Below, in pieces: positions 24,973 to 33,426 of a stretch of 35,145 nt of DNA (position 1 is the first letter of the stretch; every line of letters begins with the position of its first letter). The DNA comes from an uncultured Verrucomicrobiota bacterium. Its GTDB lineage: Bacteria > Verrucomicrobiota > Kiritimatiellia > SS1-B-03-39 > UBA6053. The notes under the pieces were generated by a model. That model saw nothing but the letters and a program-made list of their open reading frames with translations, searched no databases and had not been told where the DNA came from. The stretch spans positions 1-35,145 of the forward strand of contig CAKZLZ010000154.1 in NCBI GenBank assembly GCA_937127435.1. Direction: 5' to 3'. The position numbers were made by a program, and so were the translations under genes.

Positions 24973-25746
24973 CTATCCCTTCTTCACTTCATCCCAAACC
25001 CGGTCCAGCTCTTCTAAACTGCAGTCGGACATTTCTTTTCCCCCGGCCTTTACTTGCTTTTCCACCGCCCGAAAGCGTTTCTGAAATTTTTGATTTCCAT
25101 CCTGGAGAATCTGCTCGGCATCGCCACCCAGATGACGCCCCACATTGGCCAGGGCAAACAACAGATCTCCCAATTCTTCCCGGGCATGAACCGAATCACC
25201 ACCGGCAATGGCTTCGCGGAGCTCCTGAATTTCCTCTTCAACTTTATCAAGGACCTGTCCCACTTCCGGCCAGTCAAAACCCACTTTGGCCGCCTGTTTT
25301 TGTAAATCATGCGCCTTTAACAACGCCGGCAAATGCTTGGGAACTTTATCGAGAATCGACCCGTCCGCTTTTCGGCCGGCCTTCTCGGTTTCTTTGATTG
25401 CATTCCAGTTGACCAACACTTCCGCGGCATCTGCAACGTCTATGTCCCCGAAAACATGCGGGTGGCGGCGAACCAACTTGTCACTGATCGACTTGGCCAC
25501 GTCTTCAAAGTTAAAAATACCGGCTTCTTCACGCAACTGGGATTGAAAAACCACCTGTAACAACAAATCCCCCAACTCCTCGCAGTGATCCTCCATGTCC
25601 CCGCGGTCAATCGCATCGATCACTTCGTAGACCTCTTCCACCGCGTAGGGTTTCAGCGTCTCTACGGTTTGCTCCCGATCCCAGGGGCACCCTTCGGGAG
25701 AACGCAACTTGCGCATGATCCCCAACAGCCGGTCGATCTCGCTCAT
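24973..25746 (-). CDS. mazG: Nucleoside triphosphate pyrophosphohydrolase MazG
   Basis: Removes abnormal or excess nucleoside triphosphates by hydrolysis to monophosphate and pyrophosphate. The 257-residue protein has the two MazG halves. The first holds LRSPEGCPWDREQTVETLKP, EEVYEVIDAI and CEELGDLLLQVVFQ with the ExxE/ExxD metal-binding residues, then RRHPHVFGD. The second half repeats the core in REELGDLLFALANVGRHLGG. The start codon overlaps the cdsA stop (ATGA, 25743-25746), so it is the translationally coupled last gene of purA-uppS-cdsA-mazG. The grouping with lipid and purine genes is probably housekeeping, not functional coupling. Confidence 0.96.
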   Translation of the reverse strand: MSEIDRLLGIMRKLRSPEGCPWDREQTVETLKPYAVEEVYEVIDAIDRGDMEDHCEELGDLLLQVVFQSQLREEAGIFNFEDVAKSISDKLVRRHPHVFGDIDVADAAEVLVNWNAIKETEKAGRKADGSILDKVPKHLPALLKAHDLQKQAAKVGFDWPEVGQVLDKVEEEIQELREAIAGGDSVHAREELGDLLFALANVGRHLGGDAEQILQDGNQKFQKRFRAVEKQVKAGGKEMSDCSLEELDRVWDEVKKG

Positions 25747-26591
25747 AAACCGTGCAGGCCCCAGCAGAGATAAATATACAACAGGGGCAACGCAAAAATG
25801 AGACTGTCCAACACATCCAGAATTCCGCCCATGCCTTTCAGCCAGGAACCACTGTCTTTAATTTTTGCCGCCCGTTTCAGCATCGATTCCACCAGATCCC
25901 CAATGACCCCCAAAACCGCCAGTCCCAGGCCCAGGATCAGGCCGTCTATCCACGTAAAGTTGTGACCACTCAGGTCGTACTTAAACAAATACATCAAAAG
26001 AGAACTAACCGCGATCGCAACCCCAACACCACCCAACACCCCTTCCCAGGTTTTTGCCGGACTGATCGTCGGAATCATCTTATGTTTTCCAATGGCCGAT
26101 CCCACAAAATAGGCGCCCATGTCCGTGCTCTTGATCACCAGAATGCCATACAATAACAGCTCACGCCCATCCGCACCGCCCTGACCCGAAAGCAGCAGCA
26201 TAAACATAAACTGCATGAGCCCGGCCACATAAACCAGGGTCATAAAACTCCCCGCCAGCTTCGCCAAACTTTGAGACTGGTCACTCCGGAACAGACAACC
26301 CAGCGAAATCACCCAGACCGAAATTACCGGCACCACATAGGGAAGACTTTCCCAGGTCTCCACATCGGATTCTGAAAAACAGACCCCGGCAATCCAGAGC
26401 AGGATCAGACCCATACAGGTCCATTTGAGTGCCGGATACCCCGCCACCGTCATCATGTTCACCATTTCCAATACCGCCAGTACCGTCACCCCCAAAATCA
26501 CCGCACCAATTAAAGGCGTCGTTCCCCAAATATAAAGGGCGGCCACCAACGATAAAAAGCCGCCACCGGTGAGTACTCGATATTTTAACAT
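25743..26591 (-). CDS. cdsA: Phosphatidate cytidylyltransferase (CDP-diacylglycerol synthase)
   Basis: Makes CDP-diacylglycerol from CTP and phosphatidic acid, the branch point to all major phospholipids, in the inner membrane. At 282 residues with about eight hydrophobic spans it is typical. Family motifs are SPAKTWEGVLGGVG and the C-terminal signature GDLVESMLKRAAKIKDSG with GMGGILDVLDSL. In the signature, the usual HGG..DR reads MGG..DV, a form I associate with Verrucomicrobia and Planctomycetes; the metal-binding Asp residues remain. It overlaps uppS by 7 nt and mazG by 4 nt. Confidence 0.95.
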   Translation of the reverse strand: MLKYRVLTGGGFLSLVAALYIWGTTPLIGAVILGVTVLAVLEMVNMMTVAGYPALKWTCMGLILLWIAGVCFSESDVETWESLPYVVPVISVWVISLGCLFRSDQSQSLAKLAGSFMTLVYVAGLMQFMFMLLLSGQGGADGRELLLYGILVIKSTDMGAYFVGSAIGKHKMIPTISPAKTWEGVLGGVGVAIAVSSLLMYLFKYDLSGHNFTWIDGLILGLGLAVLGVIGDLVESMLKRAAKIKDSGSWLKGMGGILDVLDSLIFALPLLYIYLCWGLHGL

Positions 26592-27310
26592 GATTTCACC
26601 CCGCCGAAGCGTCGTTGCCGCCGTTGGTATTCCGCGATCGCATTGTGCAGAGATTCCTCTCTGAAATCAGGCCAGAATTCCGGCGTAAAATAAAATTCCG
26701 CATAGGAAAGCTGCCAAAGCAAAAAATTGCTTAAACGATTTTCACCGCTGGTCCGGATCATCAAATCGGGATCCGGTAAATCCGGTGCATACATATGATC
26801 GGAAAGGGTCTGATCGGTAATTTCATCCGCATCCAACTCTCCGGCTTTCACTTTTTTGGAAATCGACTTCACCGCATCCGTCAATTCCGCCCTGCCTCCG
26901 TAACTCAAAGCCAACACCAATTGCCGGGTGCTGTATTTTTCGGTGGCCTTCATCACCCGATCCAACTCCTTGCGGGTTTTGGAAGGTAACTGATCCAGGC
27001 GGCCGATGGCCCGCAGGCGGGTCTCATTTTCATGCAAAATATTTTCGTGTTTACTCAGCATCCGCGGAAGCAAATTCATTAATCCGCTGACTTCCGCTTC
27101 CGGACGGCTCCAGTTTTCCACCGAAAAGGCATAAAGCGTGACGATTTCCACCCCCGCATCCCGCGAAGCTCTCATCACCGCTTTCACCGACTCCGCGCCC
27201 GCTTCGTGCCCCTTGATCCGGGGCAAACCGCGTTCCTTGGCCCAACGGCCATTTCCATCCATAATCACCGCAATGTGACGGGGAATCTTTGATGGCGCTT
27301 CAGCAGACAT
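26585..27310 (-). CDS. uppS: Undecaprenyl diphosphate synthase (isoprenyl transferase)
   Basis: Cis-prenyltransferase that elongates farnesyl diphosphate with isopentenyl diphosphate, giving the C55 carrier for peptidoglycan and polysaccharide synthesis. The 241 residues carry all classical motifs: AVIMDGNGRWAKERGLPR (catalytic Asp18), GHEAGAESVK, TLYAFSVENWSRP, RTSGENRLSNFLLWQLSYAE and the closing WPDF. The ATG at 27310 follows purA by 8 nt, and the end overlaps the cdsA start, as is common in bacteria where uppS and cdsA stay together. Confidence 0.97.
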   Translation of the reverse strand: MSAEAPSKIPRHIAVIMDGNGRWAKERGLPRIKGHEAGAESVKAVMRASRDAGVEIVTLYAFSVENWSRPEAEVSGLMNLLPRMLSKHENILHENETRLRAIGRLDQLPSKTRKELDRVMKATEKYSTRQLVLALSYGGRAELTDAVKSISKKVKAGELDADEITDQTLSDHMYAPDLPDPDLMIRTSGENRLSNFLLWQLSYAEFYFTPEFWPDFREESLHNAIAEYQRRQRRFGGVKSC

Positions 27311-27318
27311 AAAACCTG

Positions 27319-28620
27319 TTACAGTGATAAATCCGCCGGCGCGGACGGGGTCAGGATGGTTTCATCACGTTTGGGTCCCACCGAAACAAATCCGGCCGGC
27401 GCGCAAGTCAGCTCTTCAAGCCGCTTGATATACGCTTTGCAGTTTTCAGGCAAGTCGTCCCAGGTACGCGCCTGCGTGGTCGGGCAATTCCAGCCCGGCA
27501 TTTCTTCATAAATCGGTTTGCAGGCCGCAAATTTACGAATATGAGCGGGTAAATTCTCTACCCGTTCCCCATTCACATCATAGGCCACGCAAATTTTGAT
27601 GGTTTCAAACCCGTCCAAAACATCCAGTTTGGTCACCGCCCACCAGTTGATGCCGTTCACCATCACGGCGTAACGTGCCACCACAGCATCAAACCAGCCA
27701 CAACGACGGGCCCGTCCGGTGGTTGCACCGAATTCGTCGCCGACCCGGGCTATTTCTGCTCCCAGATCATCAAACAATTCAGTGGGGAAAGGTCCTTCAC
27801 CTACCCGGGTGGTGTACGCTTTTACCACGCCGATGACATCCTCGATCTTGTGGGGAGGAATTCCGGTTCCGGTCGCAGCCCCACCGGAAGTGGTATTGCT
27901 GGAGGTCACAAAAGGATAACTGCCGTGATCAATATCCAGCATGGTGCCCTGCGCACCTTCAAACAGGACCGATTCACCTTTGGAAACCGCCGCATTCAAA
28001 GTCTGGGTGGTGTCGGCAATCATCACCTTCATCTGCTCCGTGGCAGCCAAAACTTCCGGCACCACCGTGTCGGGATCCAGTTCAGTTTGCCCGTGCAACT
28101 TCAACAATTGATTGTGTTCGATCAGATTCTGACGCAAACGCTCCTCGAAATCATCTTCCAGGATATCCCCGGCACGAAGACCCGTACGTTGCATTTTGTC
28201 CATATAAGCCGGACCGATCCCGCGTTTGGTGGTCCCGATCTTCACCGCTTCATCATTGTTGCGTGCTTCACGGGCACCATCCAACGCTTTGTGGTAAGGC
28301 AAAGCCAACTGGGCGCGGTCAGAAATCCACAAACGACCCGTGGTATCAATGCCCCCTTCATGGACTTCCGCAAGTTCCTGCAGGAATCCGGCCGGATCAA
28401 TGACGCAGCCATTGCCGAGAATACAGGTTTTGCCTTCACGCAGAATTCCACTGGGAATTAAGTGAAGCACATATTTTTTATCGCCCACCTTAACGGTGTG
28501 GCCTGCATTGTTGCCCCCCTGAAAACGCGCAATCCAATTGGCTTTTTCAGTAAGTACGTCTACAATTTTTCCTTTCCCCTCATCTCCCCATTGTCCGCCA
28601 ATCAAAACTCTGGTAGCCAT
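27319..28620 (-). CDS. purA: Adenylosuccinate synthetase
   Basis: Joins IMP and aspartate, with GTP hydrolysis, in the first step from IMP to AMP. The 433-residue protein starts at the ATG at 28620 with AAAGGA 10 nt upstream; the longer frame is unsupported. The P-loop-like start reads IGGQWGDEGKGKIVD with the catalytic pair Asp13 and His41 (NNAGHTVK). Further signatures are GTTKRGIGPAYMDKMQRTGL, FEGAQGTMLDIDHGSYPFVT and ATTGRARRCGWFD. It is the first gene of purA-uppS-cdsA-mazG. The 500 nt before it contain several repeat elements, so its promoter is hard to place; a TTGACC about 90 nt upstream has no good -10 partner. Confidence 0.98.
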   Translation of the reverse strand: MATRVLIGGQWGDEGKGKIVDVLTEKANWIARFQGGNNAGHTVKVGDKKYVLHLIPSGILREGKTCILGNGCVIDPAGFLQELAEVHEGGIDTTGRLWISDRAQLALPYHKALDGAREARNNDEAVKIGTTKRGIGPAYMDKMQRTGLRAGDILEDDFEERLRQNLIEHNQLLKLHGQTELDPDTVVPEVLAATEQMKVMIADTTQTLNAAVSKGESVLFEGAQGTMLDIDHGSYPFVTSSNTTSGGAATGTGIPPHKIEDVIGVVKAYTTRVGEGPFPTELFDDLGAEIARVGDEFGATTGRARRCGWFDAVVARYAVMVNGINWWAVTKLDVLDGFETIKICVAYDVNGERVENLPAHIRKFAACKPIYEEMPGWNCPTTQARTWDDLPENCKAYIKRLEELTCAPAGFVSVGPKRDETILTPSAPADLSL

Positions 28621-28802
28621 CGCTGTGTGGTCCTTTTGCATACAAATGAAAGTCGAAAGGCCGGAACAAATCCTGTCCGACCTCTGTTGAAGTCTACTCA
28701 CTAATCAAAGCCGGGGCTCGGGTCAAGGGTTCCTTCAGGGCAAAATTCGGAATATCCCGGGATGGATGAAGAAGGACAGCCTGATCGGAAGCGTGAATTT
28801 AC

Positions 28803-28841
28803 GCCCGAGTCCCCCTGGCCGTCGCGAGCGACAGCTCGGGC
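28803..28841. repeat. Nested GC-rich hairpin
   Basis: The outer stem GCCCGAG (28803-28809) pairs with CTCGGGC (28835-28841), and inside it is a perfect GTCGC-GA-GCGAC hairpin (28821-28832). It lies in the otherwise gene-free stretch 28621-29127, together with a small CCCCT/AGGGG hairpin (28915-28926) and the MITE-like element. No open reading frame in this stretch looks real. It resembles a dispersed REP-like unit. Confidence 0.5.
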
Positions 28842-28945
28842 AGGCGCGTTTACGCGAAAGGTATCAGGGACGTTTTATACGGCCCGGTTTCATTTTGATA
28901 AGGCCACACCCAACCCCTAAAGGGGATCGGGACACTTCCGCGTTT

Positions 28946-29117
28946 AGGGCCTGTTGATTTATTCAGGTATTTGTTTTTTTTAAACGCAGATGCACGCCGA
29001 TTAACACGGATGTTCGAGGAAAACTGAATAAAATAAGTGAATACTGACATCTGCGTCTATCTGCGTCTATCTGCGTTGATCTGCGTTGATCTGCGGTTCA
29101 ATAAATCAACAAGCCCT
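28946..29117. mobile_element. MITE-like element with 18-bp terminal inverted repeats
   Basis: The left end AGGGCCTGTTGATTTATT (28946-28963) is matched, inverted, by 29100-29117 (17 of 18 bases). The 172-bp interior has no coding capacity. It holds three decamers of the CGCAGATNNA type on the left (28985-29014) and five in the opposite orientation on the right (29049-29098) around an AT-rich centre. No clear target-site duplication is visible, and no transposase is nearby, so it would need one encoded elsewhere. It separates purA from panD. Confidence 0.6.
29049..29098. repeat. Five-unit 10-bp tandem repeat
   Basis: The units are ATCTGCGTCT, ATCTGCGTCT, ATCTGCGTTG, ATCTGCGTTG and ATCTGCGGTT. 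The period equals about one helical turn, so the conserved ATCTGCG faces one side of the DNA. It is part of the MITE-like element 28946-29117. Confidence 0.85.
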
Positions 29118-29127
29118 GAAAACAGGT

Positions 29128-29532
29128 TTACACCGTCGGAATCGGAGACAAGGTCTCATCCAGCGATGTCGGATATTCCAAATGCTGCTCAATCTTGTTT
29201 TCCCCATCACAAATGACGACTTTGGATCTGTGGCCTTCCAGTTCCTTGCTGTCCATCATGGCCATCGAAAAGATGATCACCCGGTCTCCCTGGTTCACCA
29301 AATGCGCTGCCGCCCCGTTAATTCCGATAATTCCGGATCCGGCCTCCCCCTTGATCACATAGGTCTCAAACCGGGCCCCATTGTCCAAATCCGCAATATT
29401 CACGAACTCATTGGCCAACATGCCTGTGGCACGCAATAAATCTTCGTCAATGGTGATCGAACCCACATAATCCAGATTGCACTGGGTGACGGTGGCCTGA
29501 TGAATTTTACCGGTAAGAACTTTTTTTAACAT
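29128..29532 (-). CDS. panD: Aspartate 1-decarboxylase
   Basis: Decarboxylates aspartate to beta-alanine for pantothenate and coenzyme A. It is a pyruvoyl enzyme made by self-cleavage of the proenzyme. The 134-residue protein shows the processing site YVGSITID with Gly24-Ser25 at the standard position, the N-terminal LKKVLTGKIHQATVTQCNL, and the conserved NGARFETYVI and NGAAAHLVNQGDRVII. The ATG at 29532 gives the usual length; an 18-residue extension is rejected. No clear ribosome site is seen. It stands alone here, away from other pantothenate genes, and its stop codon lies just 11 nt from the MITE-like element. Confidence 0.97.
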   Translation of the reverse strand: MLKKVLTGKIHQATVTQCNLDYVGSITIDEDLLRATGMLANEFVNIADLDNGARFETYVIKGEAGSGIIGINGAAAHLVNQGDRVIIFSMAMMDSKELEGHRSKVVICDGENKIEQHLEYPTSLDETLSPIPTV

Positions 29533-29697
29533 AACTTTGTGGGGGGTAGTGCCCCCTTCTTTAATGAAAGATTGCCTTCTGTCCATTCTGAAAACAAACG
29601 GTTCTTAGAGATTCCCATTCAAATTTCATATAAGTGTGCCGAAAAGCCCCTGAGAGCCATACGGTTGTGCCGACACGAAGACGGCGGCAATGCAAAT

Positions 29698-30153
29698 TTA
29701 ATCTTGTTCAGTTCTGACCGGAAGCAAGGCTACAGAAATTTTACGCCCGTAGGTCAACAGATTCAATATTGAAACCGAAATCACCGCAATCGCAATGTAG
29801 ACAAGCATCCATTTTACACTGGATCGTAAAAAGAATTCGGAAAGCAGTGCACCCGTCATCGCGCCCAGCGCATACAAATTCGTGAAAGCGAATACCCAAA
29901 GCCCTCTGTCTTGCACCTTTTTCATTCGGAGAATGAGCACACAATTACACAAAAAGGACAAAACGGCAAAGCCGATGATAAAACCGGTTGTGATTCTGAA
30001 AAAAGTAGGATCAATCCCCAAAGGTTTGGCCATATCCACAAAACCCGCAACAGATTCAGGCCAGGCGGCAAATTTTGAGACCGTAAACCGCGTAAGAATG
30101 AGCGCAGCCAAAATGTTCAGGATAATCAACAGAGTTTTAAAAATAATCTTCAT
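29698..30153 (-). CDS. Small four-span membrane protein, possibly DoxX-like
   Basis: A 151-residue protein with four likely membrane spans (about 3-22, 52-74, 85-103 and 112-132). The first loop, FTVSKFAAWPESVAGFVDMA followed by KPLGI, resembles the first loop of DoxX-like proteins (KF..WP.....F..LG.P), a broad group of uncertain function. No catalytic or metal-binding motif is seen. The ATG at 30153 is chosen; a TTG five codons upstream is possible, and neither has a ribosome site. It appears monocistronic, with a hairpin at 30215-30250 upstream of it. Confidence 0.7.
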   Translation of the reverse strand: MKIIFKTLLIILNILAALILTRFTVSKFAAWPESVAGFVDMAKPLGIDPTFFRITTGFIIGFAVLSFLCNCVLILRMKKVQDRGLWVFAFTNLYALGAMTGALLSEFFLRSSVKWMLVYIAIAVISVSILNLLTYGRKISVALLPVRTEQD

Positions 30154-30214
30154 AAATGCGGGGGACAAAGGGTTTAAATAATTTCACAAACCCCAATGAA
30201 GGATTTTGGAATAT

Positions 30215-30250
30215 AAGGGTCAGCGGCGCGAACGCTTTTGACCACCCTTT
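30215..30250. other. Imperfect hairpin between two small genes
   Basis: AAGGGTCA (30215-30222) pairs with TGACC...CTT (30239-30249) apart from a 3-nt bulge, and an inner AGCG/CGCT stem extends it. It lies between the small secreted protein gene and the four-span membrane protein gene and could be a weak terminator for the former or another dispersed repeat. There is no T-run. Confidence 0.3.
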
Positions 30251-30357
30251 GTCCGGCCACGCAGCCAAAGCCTTACAACAAATAATATAATAATGCTAAA
30301 AGAACCTGGCTTCCTCTTCCGGAAGGCTGGATTTCAGATTTTGAGAACCATGCGGAT

Positions 30358-30930
30358 TTAACGCTCCGGCTCCCCGCCCTCATCTCCTGATGCGTTCGGC
30401 ACCGCCGTGGCCTCCCGCCATTGTTTGAATGCAATCTTCCCGTCGTGGAACGTTTCTGCGATCACCACTTCTTCTTTCTCTACATCAAAAATATAATAAC
30501 TGCCATCCAGTCGGCCCCACCAAACCTCGACATACAAAAGCTTCTGATTGATCCATCTCACTTCAGGTGCAAAGTTTCGATAAGGTTCGCTCAACACCAT
30601 GCGGGTTAGATAAGGCCGCTCATTAAAGACTTCAATAATCAGTGCCGCTTCAGATTCTTCACCGGGAGCCAGGTCACGGGTCACAAAACCGTAGCCCTGG
30701 TTCGACGAGCGCACCACCCCTTCCGGCAACGCACCCGCATAGGGTATCCGGGACAGCTCCATCCGCTCTTCCAGGTACTGATTATTGCCCGTATGATAAA
30801 TCCGGGGTGCAGGCCATTTGTCGGGGGAGGTATGGAAAGCATTTCCCGGCGCAGCACTCTGGGAACGGCTCGCAGTGCAAGGGAAAATTCCAACCGCACA
30901 AATTCCTATCGCAAAAAGGTTTCTTCTCAT
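30358..30930 (-). CDS. Small secreted protein of unknown function
   Basis: A 190-residue protein with an N-terminal signal peptide (NLFAIGICAVGIFPCTASRS), so it should be exported. The mature part is beta-rich with aromatic runs, such as LLYVEVWWGRLDGSYYIFDV, NQGYGFVTRDLAP and NERPYLTRMVLSEPYRNFAP, and an acidic, Gly-rich C-terminus. The alternation of W/Y and charged residues suggests a small beta-sandwich or beta-propeller-blade fold, but I recognise no family. No lipobox or sorting signal is seen. It lies downstream of the PEP-CTERM gene at 31087 behind a terminator, so it is likely to have its own promoter. Confidence 0.7.
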   Translation of the reverse strand: MRRNLFAIGICAVGIFPCTASRSQSAAPGNAFHTSPDKWPAPRIYHTGNNQYLEERMELSRIPYAGALPEGVVRSSNQGYGFVTRDLAPGEESEAALIIEVFNERPYLTRMVLSEPYRNFAPEVRWINQKLLYVEVWWGRLDGSYYIFDVEKEEVVIAETFHDGKIAFKQWREATAVPNASGDEGGEPER

Positions 30931-31032
30931 TTGTTATATTCTCACAAAGTTAAACGGACCGGAGGCTTCCCCTGATGATGGAAACGTCTCCGTTCACAGT
31001 TTGATCTATTCCCCCCTCCCTTTTCAAGACAC

Positions 31033-31071
31033 AAAAAACCCGGAAAAGGAGACCAAGCTCCTGTTCCGGGT
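31033..31071 (-). terminator. Rho-independent terminator of the large PEP-CTERM gene
   Basis: On the minus strand ACCCGGAA (31071-31064) pairs with TTCCGGGT (31045-31038) around an inner AGGAG/CTCCT stem, followed by a run of six T (31038-31033). It lies 15 nt past the stop codon at 31087. Confidence 0.85.
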
Positions 31072-31086
31072 AAGTTGATTGTATCC

Positions 31087-33165
31087 TTACGCCTTTCTGC
31101 GGCGGAAAGCCATCAGGGCTGTGAGGCTGACCAAAACCAGTGCCAGAGCGGAAGGTTCCGGAATCACCACCACATCGAGACTGCCGATTTCGAAGTAAGC
31201 GCTTTTCCCGTCGCCAAGATCATAAGCATTTCCAGCTCCGAGGTTGGAGATATTGGCGCTATTAACGGTCCCGCTGATGAGATTGTAGGTGCCGGCTGCC
31301 ACCAAGCTGTCCAGTCCGCTAAGATTATCGATACCGAAGGCGTCGAAGCTGATCGTTCCCGTAGTGGTAAGCGTATCGGTGAGGCTGAAAGCAAAAGATG
31401 AACCCGATGCGAAAACCATATCGCCCGTAATCATTCCATCACCACTCAGGGTCTGGCCCGAAGCCAGGGAAAATCCACCGACAACACCAGTCAGGTCAAG
31501 CGTGGCCCCATCCGCAACCACAATTTGAGAGGAATTGGCAATATTGTTGGTCCCGGCGGTGATCAGCGCGACTGTACCCGCATTGATCAGGGTTGCGCCG
31601 GTGAAGGTGTTGCTCCCATCAATATTCAAGGTGCCGGCACCGGTTTTAACCAGATCCGCGCCGACAGTGTCGCCGCTATTGAATTGGCCCAGGTTTTTCA
31701 ATGTACCACTGTCCAGGGTGAAAGTATCAACTTTGACCGTACCACCGGTCATATCAAGCGTTCCGCCTTGAAGGGTAACGGAAGAAATAACGTCAGCTCC
31801 TACAGCATTCGCCGCATTCTCCGTCATGTTGCCGCCGACGGTCAGCGTGCCACCGGCAATATCGACGACCGCCTGTACATCCGTACTGCCACCTGTCCGG
31901 GTTCCCATGGTAATGTCTCCCGTCACGTTGACTGTACCTGTGCCTGACACATTTAAGTTCCCGTGAGGTGCTCCGGCGGAGTTTCCATCACTGAGGCTCC
32001 CCCCCGAATTTTCACCCAGAGACATGCTTCCGGCGGTAAAGGTGCCTCCGGACACATTGAGGATACCTGTGGCAGGAACGTTATTCTGGGTTCGATAATT
32101 GGTCAGACCCAGTATGACGGATGTGGCATCTATCGTACCCGCATCCATGCTCAGTGTCCCCGTGGCTCCACCCCCGGTATAGGCATGATGGCCCCCAATC
32201 TTCAGCTCTCCGAGCAGGGCGTCCACCGTGCCCCCTGTGAAATCAACGCTACCCGTGAGTGAACTGTTCGTATTGCCACCATAAGGCGCTTCCCCGAGGC
32301 CAATCGACAGATTGGCTCTGGAAGAACCACCGGCGGATCCTCGAATCGTCACACTGGAACTGTCGTCCGTATTCTGAAACGCCATGGCTCCACTCGTTCT
32401 TTGCCAATTAAGCGTTGATTGATCCGCGCGGGATGCAATGTAGATGTCGTCGACATTGAGGGTATTGTCTGTCCCCAATTCAAGCAGACTCACACCGCCA
32501 GGTTCATTACCATCGCTGTCCCCAACCGCCAGTTTAGAGGCGGTGATAACATTCGTTCCTGCGCCGGTTGCGGCTAATACGAGGGTGGATTGGGTCCGCT
32601 TTCCCTGACCGACGTAAAAATTGGCAACATTGGCCGTGAAAGAACTCAAGCCGGAAAGATCCAGATAAGCTGTGGCAAGATGGTTACTCGACACCTTGGT
32701 TACGAGGAAGTTATCATCGGCAGCGTCGATGGCCAGAACTCCGCCACCGGTGATTTTTGCGCGGGAGTAGGTTTGACTGGCTTCTGGTGTCAATGATCCC
32801 AGAAAGAAAACATTGCCCGCAGTCACACCACTGCCATCCAGGGTCAAAGTTTGAGCGGCACCGATCTCAACCACCTGCCAGTTCGCGTCACCATTCCCGG
32901 TGTTCACAAACGACAAAGAGCTCAGGGTCAAATCCGAATCAACAATGCTGTTGACCACATCCTTGTCTGTACTTTTATCCACGTCATTAAAGACAACATC
33001 CTCCCCTGATGGCGTACCGCCTGACCAGTTACCAGCCGTCGACCAGTTGTTATCTGTGCTGCCGGTCCACAGCACCTGGGCCTGTGCGAGGTTACACATG
33101 AAAAATGCCCCGGCGACACATAGGGCCACTATGTTTTTATTCAGAAGGTTACGGGATGTGATCAT
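31087..33165 (-). CDS. PEP-CTERM surface protein with autotransporter-type beta-strand repeats
   Basis: A 692-residue exported protein. A signal peptide (NIVALCVAGAFFMCNLAQAQ) is followed by WTGSTDNNWSTAGNWSGGTP and many Gly/Thr/Ser-rich beta-helix-type repeats such as GGTLDMTGGTVKVDTFTLD. It also has a classical autotransporter-associated repeat, LVKTGAGTLNIDGSNTFTG. The C-terminus carries the sorting signal IPEPSALA, a hydrophobic span and FRRRKA. No autotransporter barrel exists, so export relies on Sec plus an exosortase outside this window. It probably forms an elongated surface or exopolymer-bound fibre. The start has GGAG 7 nt upstream. Its N-terminus, start-site leader and promoter match those of the next PEP-CTERM gene at 33427, so the two are paralogues under common control. 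Confidence 0.9.
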   Translation of the reverse strand: MITSRNLLNKNIVALCVAGAFFMCNLAQAQVLWTGSTDNNWSTAGNWSGGTPSGEDVVFNDVDKSTDKDVVNSIVDSDLTLSSLSFVNTGNGDANWQVVEIGAAQTLTLDGSGVTAGNVFFLGSLTPEASQTYSRAKITGGGVLAIDAADDNFLVTKVSSNHLATAYLDLSGLSSFTANVANFYVGQGKRTQSTLVLAATGAGTNVITASKLAVGDSDGNEPGGVSLLELGTDNTLNVDDIYIASRADQSTLNWQRTSGAMAFQNTDDSSSVTIRGSAGGSSRANLSIGLGEAPYGGNTNSSLTGSVDFTGGTVDALLGELKIGGHHAYTGGGATGTLSMDAGTIDATSVILGLTNYRTQNNVPATGILNVSGGTFTAGSMSLGENSGGSLSDGNSAGAPHGNLNVSGTGTVNVTGDITMGTRTGGSTDVQAVVDIAGGTLTVGGNMTENAANAVGADVISSVTLQGGTLDMTGGTVKVDTFTLDSGTLKNLGQFNSGDTVGADLVKTGAGTLNIDGSNTFTGATLINAGTVALITAGTNNIANSSQIVVADGATLDLTGVVGGFSLASGQTLSGDGMITGDMVFASGSSFAFSLTDTLTTTGTISFDAFGIDNLSGLDSLVAAGTYNLISGTVNSANISNLGAGNAYDLGDGKSAYFEIGSLDVVVIPEPSALALVLVSLTALMAFRRRKA

Positions 33166-33222
33166 ATTCTTACTCCATTCAATTCGTTCAATATTTAAAG
33201 GGATGGGGTTATTTAGATCTAA

Positions 33223-33251
33223 AATGTAGGGTTTTCACCCTTAAGCTTCAA
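33223..33251 (-). promoter_or_regulatory. Promoter of the large PEP-CTERM gene
   Basis: On the minus strand TTGAAG (33251-33246) and TACATT (33228-33223) are 17 nt apart; the spacer contains an AGGGT/ACCCT dyad. The same layout and a similar spacer occur at 34601-34629, which strengthens the call. Confidence 0.6.
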
Positions 33252-33262
33252 CTGCTCAAACA

Positions 33263-33290
33263 TGTGATATCCCGATAAAGGCATGTTATA
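33263..33290. promoter_or_regulatory. Putative operator, imperfect dyad TGTGATAT-N12-ATGTTATA
   Basis: Two half-sites at 33263-33270 and 33283-33290 lie 12 and 32 nt from the -35 box, exactly as in the better copy at 34641-34668. The centre would be near -60, a usual activator position. Confidence 0.55.
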
Positions 33291-33361
33291 TTCCGAGAGC
33301 ACAAAGGATCGGAGAAAAGAAGGAGTAGCGATATAGAAAGAATCATCCCTCCCCCAAACAG

Positions 33362-33396
33362 AAAAAAGGATCAGAAAATTTCTGATCCCTTTTTTT
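33362..33396 (-). terminator. Bidirectional-looking rho-independent terminator
   Basis: GGATCAG (33368-33374) pairs with CTGATCC (33382-33388) around an A/T loop, with six A on the left and seven T on the right. On the minus strand the stem is followed by TTTTTT, 30 nt past the stop codon of the PEP-CTERM gene at 33427. Confidence 0.85.
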
Positions 33397-33426
33397 GATT
33401 CCTTTACAGAAGTAAAGACCGACGTC

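Noticed and set aside
28766..28957. Short plus-strand open frame in the purA-panD gap
   Set aside because: It runs through palindromic repeats, has no ribosome site and no protein-like composition.
28946..29117. CRISPR array from the 10-bp repeats
   Set aside because: The repeats are contiguous with no spacers and are far shorter than CRISPR repeats.
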